Below are positions 12,101 to 24,100 of a stretch of DNA of 64,000 bases, piece by piece; position 1 is the stretch's first letter, and each line of letters opens with the position of its first letter. Source of the DNA: Sesamia nonagrioides (Eukaryota > Arthropoda > Insecta > Lepidoptera > Noctuidae); the NCBI GenBank assembly GCA_017933935.1, contig JADWQK010002383.1, positions 3,224,001 to 3,288,000 on the forward strand, written 5' to 3'. The translations under genes and the position numbers were made by a program. Below the pieces are notes generated by a model. The model saw only the letters and a list, made by a program, of their open reading frames with translations, was not told where the DNA came from and ran no database searches.

Positions 12101-15100
12101 GGACGGTACATCGTTTGTGAGAAATTATCTTAAGGATGTAGTGGCCGATGAAACTCATCAGTCGTTAAAAAGGGAGCGGGGACGCATTCCAAATCAAAAT
12201 GACCCCTAAGAGGGACCTTACAATTGTGTGTTGCAGGTTCTCCATTGACTAACAAAAATAGTTCCTTACCTAGTAGTTAGTACCTAAGCGGAGGCCTTTA
12301 CCCATAAGAACTGTTAGGTATTTGTTACTTTCTAAAGCAGTATTATTATTAGATAAGAAGGTATATAATAAGAAGGAACTAAACTGGGTACTAGGGATAA
12401 GTAGTTTACTAACAAAATAGCAATAAGTACTTTTCTAAGTCTAATTGTACAACTAATATTTTCACCATTATGAATATATTTAGTCACTTCAAAAACATTA
12501 CGAATATGTCTTTCATTAATATATTTTCGACTGCTCTTCCGACCAAAATTGTAGATATCCCTACATGCATGTGTAGCATGTTACAATCCAATGACGTCTT
12601 CAAAATTCAGTTTTCTTACGAGGGTTAGAAAAGCCTAGTAACGGGCCAAATGCTAAAAGCGTTCCCCGTAATTTTCCAGCGACAGTGGTATACGGCCCCC
12701 CGCCGCCGACTTCGCACCTGGAGTACAGCCCTCCCAGCGCGTACGGCGCGCCCACTGCGCCCGCGCACTTCACAGGGCCCGCCGTGCCCACAGGCTTCGC
12801 CGCGCACAAGTTCCCGTCGCAGCTAGACGGTAAGGAGATTCAATTGTAATGTAACGAAGTTACGACGAATATTAGTAGGCCACGTCCTAACCGAACCCTT
12901 CTTCTGCACGATTGCGGGATCGTTTCGTTTGTATGAACATGACATATCTACTCAAGACCAACCTAGTGGTGTTTATACATCCGTTGTTATTTATGTAAAC
13001 GATGTCATGATCGAGTATTCGGGCGAATGTCGTCTTCGGTTAGGACACATTAGCAAATTGGAATTAGGTTTCAATCTTATATGGTCGTTGATGCTGATAA
13101 TGTAGTGAGCTATATTTAAAAGACTCAGAAGCTTTTGATTTATCCAATTTGGCAGGTAGATAACAAACACATATTGAATAATAAATTTTTATTTTATTCG
13201 CCGATGATTTTATTAGGTTTAGTTATATAATTATTAGATTAACAAAATCAAAGTTGATAGGACATAGCTCTTAAACTACAAACAATATCAAAATATAGAT
13301 TACTTAATTAAGCTCTGGTTGTCTTGCAAAAAACTGACAAAGCCTACCGGTTATGTTTATTAAAAAAAACAAGAATGCCAACAAAAACAACTTTTTATAG
13401 CTGCTCCGTATATATTACATTATGTAAACTTGTACGCATTGTCGTAAAAGTTATTGCGCAAACATTCATTATTTTTGGAGAGCAAAAGCAAAAGCATTAA
13501 CTAAACTGTTATCACAATAGTGTTTAGTTTTGTTCGTCTACCGGCAGGGTAATTGCGTAACATACTATCAGTAGCAATGGGTTTCATTTTGACAGTTCAA
13601 CAATATTCATTGCGTTATTTACGTTGTTGAGCAGACAAATATTCCGAACATAGGAGCAATGCATTAGCAATATGCTTCGAAATGATTCCAACTGATAGTA
13701 ACAGTACAGTAGTGTGTTATACAATTAGGGTGCTGCACTCATAGTCCTCCTGTTAATAATAAAAAAATCTAAATCATAAAAACATTCCGATTAATAGATC
13801 TTAAAAACATATTGTGCAAAAAGGAAAACATCATGATTAGGAACATGAAACGACCACTAAGCATATAATAATTACAAATAATGTTCTAATCATTAATATT
13901 AAAACACTAGCGGCCGCCAGCGACTTCGTTCGCGTGGAATTAGTTATGCTCAGCTCCTATTGCTCGCAGCGTGATGTTATGTAGCCTAAAGCCTTCCTGG
14001 ATTAATGGGCTATACAACGCAAAAAGAATATTTCAAATCGGACCAGTAGTTCCCGAGATTAGCGCGAACAAACAAACAAAAAAGCATACAAACAAACTCT
14101 TCAGCTTTATATATTAGTATAGATTTACAGCAAAACCATAAGAATCTTGGGTGCAATACATATTTACATAACAACTGCTAACTGACCTTTCCTGGCGCCA
14201 AAATCTATAAAAAATGTTACCTAACGTGATGAAAAAATGGTTACAAAATCTATATACATCATAAATATACACACACATAAAATATATTCAAAGTGGAACA
14301 TATCTGTTATCTTCAATCTATTGCGCAATGTGACCGGTCAAAAGTGCTGATCCACCGGAACTGAGGGGTTACATAAGATTCATATAAAACGCATCATGCT
14401 TACACAACTCGACCGGTAGTAATAATGAATCGTGGGAGTAGTGTGCTGTAATTGTAATGAATTTTTAGCTAGGCTAGACTAGACTTGGGATTTTGTTATC
14501 ATTTGCCAAAGATAGGATAACAAAAGGAAATAAAAGAGGCTTCTTCTCGTTGAACCGTAAAGAAGGAAGTGGCAGTTAACAGATCCACATCACGATCGAC
14601 AAACAAACAACAAATTGGTACGTAATTGAAGTAATTGACAAGGTACTGTTTATCTAACGTTTATAACTAGTTAATATTCAATATGTCAGATAAAGTAGAT
14701 ACTCAATCGAAATCGTTGACACCGAGCACTAACTATTAATAGTAATCGTAAAATAATCACAATAACTTATTTACGTTGACTTATTTTCTAACACGAACGA
14801 GTTCATGATGTATGTACGTATATATGTTTGTCTTGTATGCAAAAGATTATTATGCCAAGCACGTATTAGCATTTAAAAGTTGTATCAATAGTTAAACTTA
14901 TATACAGAAAATTTGTGATAAGTGGATCTATGAAATTAAGACTTGCTAAACTGAAACTATTATTGTCATTGACGCAATAAAATTGCTATTACATTGTCTG
15001 CTACACCAGATTCAAGTAGATAAACAAGTAGTGCCTAAGTAAGTCGATTAGGTAGCAAACTAAAAGGAGACGACAAAAAATGGTTATGTAAGACGCAAAA

Positions 15101-18100
15101 TAAAAGATGAACCGACTTTTTTTTAGCAACTTTGTTGTCTTTAAAATATACATAGATTAATCTGTTCGTAAATTACAAATTTACGATCTTATTTGTCTTC
15201 GCTTCGGAGTATTGAGTTAGTTACAGATTCTCTTGAAAATAATGATATAGGTAGATCGAAGAGAATAATTGAAAAATAAGCTTACAAAAAATTAGAAGCC
15301 GTTTTAAATCAGTACCATTATCTGGTTTATTTTTCGGTTTTCTTTACAATATTTCAAGCCGATTGAACTCAAAGTCACGATCTTCCAATACAAACCTCTT
15401 ACTGCCTAGTTCTTATCTCTTGTTATATCAAGATTTGGTCTTTCATCTAGGTCAGTGTTACATAAAGTCTATTTCCTGTGCTAAGTTGTTGCGTAAACTT
15501 TGACATTTTTAATTTAGAGCTCCTAGCGTCCTACATTTTTATTTGATTGGTTTTATTCATAAACAGTAGAACCCCTTCTATGTATAATATTAATATTTTA
15601 ATATCATTTGATCCTGTATATACAAACTAAGCCGAGATTTTGTTATATTTATAAAAGGTTTATCTTCTCACTTTTTGTTCATAATTGTGTTCAATAATGA
15701 TGGAAAACCATCTCTAGCTAATAAAATATAGTAAGGCAAAAAAATTACAATTAAGTTAAATTCATTTGCTACTTATAACTTAATATTGTAGTCTTAAAGC
15801 CTCTTTAGGGCTATTGTAGACACTTTTCACAGTATTTATTTATAGGTTCAGTCTTGCCTCATGATCAACATATCGAGCATTAAATTAATACATGAAGTAC
15901 CTACTTAATAAAACCAACACGGAGTTATAAATTAAAACTTGTTGCTACCCAATTCGTTATTTACGATAGCCGTTCCTTACATAACATAACTGACTCCTAA
16001 CGTTTATCATCCGCTGTCGGTAAAACTGCTAAAGAGGTCGCATTCATTTACTAGCCCCGCACGATGATATTGCGATCGGCGGCCATCTTGGTGACGTAGT
16101 CGACCTCGCACCGTCAGTACCGTTCGCAAGTTCAGTCCGCGCTTACCCACTTACGCACATCGAATATTTTTGTTAGTTTTTTGTTTTTGTTATCCTGTTT
16201 TATTGTTGTTCTTGAGTTTTGTTGTTTAGTTTTGTTAGCTGTTACTCGTTAAAATGAGTAAGAAATTAATTCACAATCGTGCTCGTGAAATTATAATTAA
16301 AGTGGACAATTATTTTGTTAAAGAAAAAGAGGACTGTAAGTTAGTTCTTGAAAGTATAAACCGTGCTTTAAAAAGTACTTCGGACACTACTGAGGACATT
16401 TTAATACCGAAGCAACAGCTAAACCAAAGTCACGGAGCGTGTGGCATGTGCCACAGGCGTTGCAAAAAATACTGTGACTAAATTGCGACGAGAGCATGAG
16501 TCGGCAACAGCCAGTGGCAGCAAAATGAGAACTCCTACTAAAGGAAAAAGACAAAAGAAGGAATATTTCGACGGGTTTTCCTTAACAGCTTTAAGAAATA
16601 TTATACATTCAATGTATACGGTGAGGAGAGAAATACCCACAATGCGCAAAATCTTGGCGGCTTCAAAATTAGACCTTAATTATACCAATAGTGAAACTAC
16701 ATTAAGAAAAATAATTAAATGTGATTTAGGCTACCAATTTAAACGATGCTACCAAAAAAGACTGGCTCTAATTGAAAGACCCCAAATTCAAGCGTGGAGG
16801 GCTAGATATTTATGACGTATGAAAGAAAATGACTCGCTTGCTAATAACAAAAGACCCGTTATTTATCTCGACGAAACGTGGATACACGCACACTACACGG
16901 TAAAAAAATGTTGGCAAACAGCAACCGATGTCGGAGTGAGACGGAACGACAGCCCCGGCCGCCGATGGATAATAGTTCACGCGGGAAGTGAAAGCGGTTT
17001 TGTTGACAATGCCCTTTTAATGTTTAAAGCAGACACCAAAACGGGGGATTACCATGATCAAATGAATGTTGAGAATTTCACCAAGTGGCTTACAGAAAAA
17101 TTAGTACCCAACATACCACGCAACTCCATAATTGTGATGGACAACGCCCCTTATCACAGTAGGGAAGAGAATAGGCCACCAAGTATGAACAATAAAAAAC
17201 AGTTGATGGTTGAGTGGCTACAAGCTCACAACATCGACTTTCCCAACGACAGTACAAAACCTGAACTGTATTTATTAATTAAACGGCACAGACCGCCGAA
17301 AAATTATAAAATTGTCAATTTATTAGCTGCCAATGGCCATGAGGTCGTTAGATTACCACCCTACAACTGCGACCTCAACCCCATTGAGTACATCTGGAAC
17401 CTGGTAAAGATGAGGGTGTCAGAAAAAAATGTGGAGCAGTTGGAAAGTCGCATTGAAGCTCTGACATTGGAGGCGTTGGCGTCAATAACTCCAGATGACT
17501 GGCGAAAGGAAGTCAATCATGTTAAACGGCTTGAAGAGGAATATTGGAAAAAAGATCGAATAACTGACGAGTTATTTATCATAAATACGGCAGACGACAG
17601 TGAATCGGAAACGACAGACACAGAAAGCCGTTCTGATTCGGAAGACTGTATGAGTGGAATTGAATAAATAGGGTAAGATTATATTGAATTATATATAAAA
17701 AAAATTTTACATACTATCCTGGTGTTATTTGGTACTCTGGTTTAATTCCCGCTCACAAATTAACAGAAATGTAGTTAGCAAAAGTTAATAAACATGTAAG
17801 AAAGATATACGAATAAGTATATTTTTCTTACGTCTACAAGAATTATTTCCTTGAATTTTTTAATAATGAAAGTTTATTTGTCAGAATATGGATGAGTAGG
17901 TATGTGTATGTATAATAAAATTATAAAATACAAATAAATCCTTAACCCGAAAGAATGTTAAATGCAAAATTAATAAACTATAATTTTGCATTTAACATTC
18001 TTTTGCTAGCTGTCCTTTCGTGTGACAGATGACGTCACAAAGCTGTTATTGTGACAAGGTTCCATCGCAATATCATCGTGCGGGGCTTATAGTTACCTTT

Positions 18101-21100
18101 TGTATATTAGGCAGACTTTTACTTTTGGCAACATCTTGTACTTGAATATATTTAAATTTTAAGTACCATAACTTTTGTGCTACATACGTAATTTTACATG
18201 TTTGGTAAGGTGAAGCAGTGTTAAAAATAGCGGTTAGTTTGTGTAATGTATTATTATTCTCCCAGAGTCCTCAACCTTGTGTAATAATTTAATAAAATAA
18301 ATTTAAAATCAATATACTTTGCTAAAAAGCGAATAATTACTTTGCACCAGGCCAAATCTGCCTAGCATATTAGTTGTCATATGTTCCAGTGTAGCAGAAT
18401 ACTGCTGAATACTAGTAGATATTTTACATTGAAGTCTAAAAGAAATAGAAACTTTTCAGGGTAATTTAATTTTTCATAAAATTTTTCAGGGTAATATAAT
18501 CGTTAATTTTGAGAGAGCTAGGTACAAAAAGCAATAACACATTTTTAAATAGGTTTCTGTTAATGCTGTAGGTTAATGATGTAGATGGCGACTGTCATTG
18601 GTTAATGAATTAGAGAAAGCATGACTTTGTAATTTAATCAAATTTTATTTGCAGACTGATTGCAGTATTTCTCTCAATGCACGATGAAATGGGCATTTGA
18701 ATAAGTAGTATTGGTAATTTCTATTGTAATGGTTTGTAATTTTAAGACAGCGATAAGTTTTTTCTTTTTGTCATCATTTGACTAAACGACTTGACGGACC
18801 AGTCGACGCTGTGGTTAAGCTATTGACTGCTGCGGTACGCGCCGCGGATTAGAGGATTAGATTCCCGTACCGAACAAATATTCGTATGCCCTACAAGTAG
18901 TTGTTCCGGATTTGGCTGTTTGTGTATGTGAGTTTATATGTTTATAAACGCACCCACGATTATTTCTAGGGTCTGAACGTTATTTAAAAAAAAATAAGGA
19001 TCTCATTCTGAAATTTTTATACTTATACATATAATTACATATATTGAAGATTTACTATATTGCAGTCATTTATGAGTTAACGCAGAAGAGAGAGAAGAAG
19101 ACTGTGATGGGGAGGTTGATTGTTTGCAACAGTATCGAGAAATCAGTGTGTTGATATTTGAATTTCTTTTTTCAGAAATGATAGTGATGTCTTCAGTAGT
19201 AGATGCTGTTTCAGAGGAGCCGATGCCCATACCCTCAGAGGAGCTATTGTATCGCTATTTTGACCTAGTCAATGAATTGTGGTAAGAGTAAGTTCCTGTC
19301 CTCGCCTATTGGCACTGTGTTTCTCTACTTAAGCTTCATTTCGCTTTGCATTCTTGAAGATAGTTTAGTGGTTTTTCTACTGTCTATTATAATCGATTAT
19401 TTCAAATATATCGATGGTAAATTTGAGAAACTTTAAAAAATATAAATTAAACGCTATTCAGTGAGCAATTTGGATTCTTGTTTTGGCTATGTGTTATTAT
19501 AGCAATTCTTATCTTGTCTTCTCTATCGTCTTCTAGCAGGCTCGCACACATTTTCTCTTTTGGCACTCTAAAGCAGAACAGATTTCCTGACATTGTCGCA
19601 AAGTGTTCTGCAATTGTAAAACTATATTATAGATTACGAAGAACATACTACATCTCGTCAACCAAGTGGAATTTATACAGGATTCGGAGGGGTCAACGTC
19701 ATCAGTATTTGAAAGTAAGCAATCAATCATAAATCTGCACTTAAGAGCGATGGTTGGTCTACAAATCTCTTCTGCTACTGCATACCTTTTACTTTTCGTT
19801 TTATATTTCATCAACTGACTCTTAAACTGAGGATGCTTTTAACATGACCCTATTTTTTGCATTCTGCATTGATTCAGCATTTTTGATTCTCACAGTAGCC
19901 CTTGATTTCAACCTTTCAAAATTTCTTTACCTTGAGCCTATTTTCAGACCTGGTATTGTGCTTATTACATACAAAATGATTGACATTCATTGGTTCGTTT
20001 CCATGGCCAAAAACCGCAGCGAAGTCCTCACCTCATTTACATAAGACTTTCCCTTTCAAACGGAAATAGACGTTTAACATGACGAAATATTTCTAAACAG
20101 TTGACTGACAAATAACTGTGTATGTGATTTTGTAAGTCGCTTCATAATTTCCAGTTTGATGACTGTTGCAATATCACTCTGATCACACATGAGAAAGATT
20201 GTAACTATTTCCAATTTCGTATTTTCCCATACTTTGGGGAGACAATCTTCTTTCATTGTTTGGCTGTCTTAACTTTTTACCAAATTATTTGTATCTCTAA
20301 TTTCTTCCGGGTTAAAGAAGTTTGTATGATCTAGCTCGTTACTTCAATATTGACCTCATAAAGAAACACAATTTGATACATGGTCTATTTCGCGAACTTT
20401 GTAATATTTTTCTAGCGTGACTTTCCAACGTTTTTGTCTACACCTTATTTGCAATACAAGTTAACTATCTTCAAAACTATTGACCTGGATAAAATTATAA
20501 ATAGGTCTTTTGTTGACATTTAGCTATTCTAATAGCTACCTACCTATTTAGAAACTATCTCTGTTTAAAGATCAGGGAAGTGCAAGAAGTAATAGTATTA
20601 TATTTCGTAACATTTAAGGAAGGCATACAATGCCCGTAATAGTTGCTGAGATTTAGTAAGGCGCGCCTTTGGGTGCCTTTCAGTGAAAGTGTATTATGTC
20701 ACGGATCCAGCCGGGCCGGTTGGATGTGTAACTGTGTGATCATAACATGTGATACATGAGCGCCACTGAATTCTCATATTATCAGACCCTTTACATTGCA
20801 TTCCGCCCGTCCAATAGTTGCTGCAACTTCGGAAACTGATACATTAGACTGACGGTAATATAATGGCGCAATATAATAACATTTCCATTCATTTGTTGCA
20901 CAATATTACTCATTGTGCAGTGGTGTGAATTCTCTATTAATAATCTGGGAATAAAATATCTTTGAGCTCCCAGAAGTTGATATCTTGATAATAAATTTGT
21001 CAAGTTAATATGCCTAATTGGGCGTTTGTTGAATCATATCAAACACTGCTGAGAATTTAATTACATATGTGTGGTGCAAAATAATTACTATGACATTGTT

Positions 21101-24100
21101 TGTAGTTGCGTGTCATTACATTATGAGGTAGAGCTGATGTCATCATACATGAAAAAAGAACGTAGAGAGATACCTATTTGTTATGGAGGATGTGATATTA
21201 TTTAATTACTAGCTTTCCGCCCGCGGCTTCGCCCGCGAGGAGTTCGGTTATATCGCGAGAGATAGGTTTCCCTCGGGAACATCAAATTTTTTCGGGATAA
21301 AAGGTAGCCTATGTTCATTCTCAGGGTCTAAAGATTGTCTGTGCCAAATTTCATCATAATCGGTTGGGAGGTTTAAGCGGGAAAGCGTAACCATAGAATA
21401 AAGAGGGGAAGTAGGTTATCTGCGACCCAATCCGCGATTTAATTGCCTACTGTCTTAGGGTTGACGACTGTCCGCGCTTCGTCGGTTACGGTTGTCGCCC
21501 AAACCGCTAACAAATATTTATAGACTAAGAGCTTATGTTTAAATTATTTGCTTAGTATTTAGTTTACATATACTAGTCAGTTTTTTTTTTTGTAATTTTT
21601 AGTTTTAGTTTTGTACCTACACATAAAGAACCATATTTATTTTTATTTTTAATTAATACAAATATAAATAATACAAACATAACATCTATTGAATCACACA
21701 TTTAATACAAAATTACAAATTAGTTACAGAAAAATACCTACTTTCTTCGGTTTCGACTATTACGAAACGCGTTGTTATTAAACTTTAATGTGTAATATAT
21801 CCGTATCCTTGTAAATAACTTTTAGAAATATAATTTGAAAAATATAAGTCTTTTATTTGTTCATAAATAGACATACCAACTTTGCAGTTTATGTGATCAT
21901 TTTTTAAAAGCTAATGTGCCGAAAAGCCGTGACGCGCGAACCTCGTTCCGTGCTAGCCGCGACTAGCGCAGTCATAGGCACTCTAATATTGTGCTTAGGT
22001 GTGCGTGCGGCGACGCATAGATACTATGGCGCACACATACAAGCCGCGCGCGGTCCGTTTGTATGAAGATAACGTACTTCCCTCTCTTTATTCTATGGCG
22101 TAACAGACAGACAGACAGAGAGACAGACAGACAGACAGACAGAGTTACTTTCGCATTTATAATATTAGTATGGATTTAGGTATTAAAATTTTTTTTGCAC
22201 AATAAATTACTACCTATGGGTGGTGAAGATAATTAGATGGCAGGTGCTTTGGTAGAAAATAACAGTGATTAAAAATAGTCTTACATCATCATTATTCTTC
22301 TGCTCTTTTTCAAATTTATTAGTCTTCTTCTTATTCCATTACATCATTATAATTATGTATTTTTGTTTACAAAAACATTTTTTTATGGATACTTCCGCAT
22401 TTTAATTATCAAAATATTAACTTCCACCTAAATATTACGTATTAAATTAACTCTATATGCTTATTCATTACCTTATAAATAAAATAAAAATTAAATAATC
22501 AATCATCAACGTAGTTATTATGTAACACCTTTCAAACAACGTTTACTTGAAAGTCTAAAAAGTTAAGCTCTTTTAGTCTAACCGACCGTTTTGCGACTAA
22601 GCAGGTTATACAATAGCAAGAAAAGAATAAAACAGCTGAAATAATTAGGTGAGCCTGACTATCTACCATGTCCATTATATATTATTTTTGTGAAAAACGT
22701 TTAAAAAGTGTCTTTAAAAGATGTTACATTAAACCTTCTTGCGTTATTTGAAAAATTATAGTCGAAGTAATATAAAAAAATTATACCCCTGTCTAATGTT
22801 TTAGTTGCTATGTTGAAATAACTTGGCTAATATCGGTTTTAATCAAAATGGGATGCATGAGTAGATTTATAGTACAATTGAAACATTCATATGAATAGGG
22901 CATTTTTTATGGCACTTATAAATATGCAATTGCACATCTACACCTACGTATACTGTAATTATAGTAACGCAACACCAACCGATTTTAGATTACTTACAAT
23001 TTGTAATAAATATTTACATGGAATAGACTAACAGTACTCCGCCCAATCTCTTCCTACATTCAAACCACGACCTCACAATAGAAGTTTCTATGTATAGACT
23101 ATAAACACAGACATGGCAATAAATAATCAAAGTCAGCGACCTTCCGTGGTCACGGGCGTAAGAATTGAGACCACAGTACTAGACCTGCTACATTCTGAAC
23201 AACTTTCAACCCATGTAGGGCTTGACATCTTACAATAATCGACTGTTGAAGCAAAACCGTCGTCACTTTCACGCATCATATATGAAAGTAGCTAGACTGA
23301 GAGGGCAACAACACGCGGGGTATGGATGTGATCATGTGTAACACTACTGATCACTTTTATTACACTTTTGATCATATCATCACTTTTCTAAAGTTATTAT
23401 AGATCGTAGTTCTCTATCTCTATCTATTTTTTAACACAAAGTGTCTTTTGATGTCTTGGATACATGTAATATTCTTAATATTGTTTGGTAGTTGAATTAT
23501 ATAAGTTCAGTGATTGTTTCTAAAAAAAGGAAGAAAACAGGCTAATATTTTTATTTAGCACAGGATTAAAAGCACTCAAAATGTACACTAGAAAACTACC
23601 ACGTGGTTCTCATACCAGAAAAATAGTTACAACGTAAGGTACGTTGTACCGTCGAGTGTATTTGCCGATTTTGTTATTACCTTTTAAATGTATAATATAA
23701 ATACCTAAAAGACATACAAGATATTTGACAGCCTCCATGGCGTAGCGGTAGCGAGCGCGGCCGTTGCGCAAAAAGACGCGGGTTCGATCCCAGCACAGTG
23801 CAAATATTTTTATGCATGAATATGAGTATTTGCACTGGTCTGGTCGTGCCTCGGAAAGCACGTTAAGCCGTTAGTCCCGGTTGCTATACGAACATGGAGT
23901 GGCAGTCGGTATTGGTTGTTTGAGCCCTCAAAAGTCTAACAATTGGTCTAACAATTGGTCTAACTGCAATGCTTAGATATCGCCTTCGGGTTGTGGAGGT
24001 CAGACGGCAGTCGCTTCACGGAAAATATCGAAGTTTAGCCAAAATCAGCAGTGAGACTGGTAAAGAGGACCCTAGACTCCAAAGCTAAAAGCTACGGATG

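Larger units (their letters stand above)
21211..22180 (-). repeat. CTGT-tailed short repeat, split by a nested element
   Basis: Outer parts 21211-21391 and 22098-22180 read, on the minus strand, catactaatattataaatgc then gaaagtaac, a (CTGT)n run, gttacgctttcccgc, the phrase gattttgatgaaattt-like and the end cgcgggcggaaagctag. The same order occurs uninterrupted at 48176-48413. Confidence 0.7.

Noticed and set aside
12600..12809. Minus-strand ORFs opposite exon 5
   Set aside because: Shadow frames of a GC-rich coding exon.
22098..22145. CRISPR-like repeats
   Set aside because: Four-base microsatellite without spacers, within a dispersed repeat of a eukaryotic genome.
23731..23795. tRNA gene
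   Set aside because: A and B boxes are present but the cloverleaf does not close and the sequence runs into a SINE body. The same applies at 2540, 35215, 47990, 53745 and 57640.
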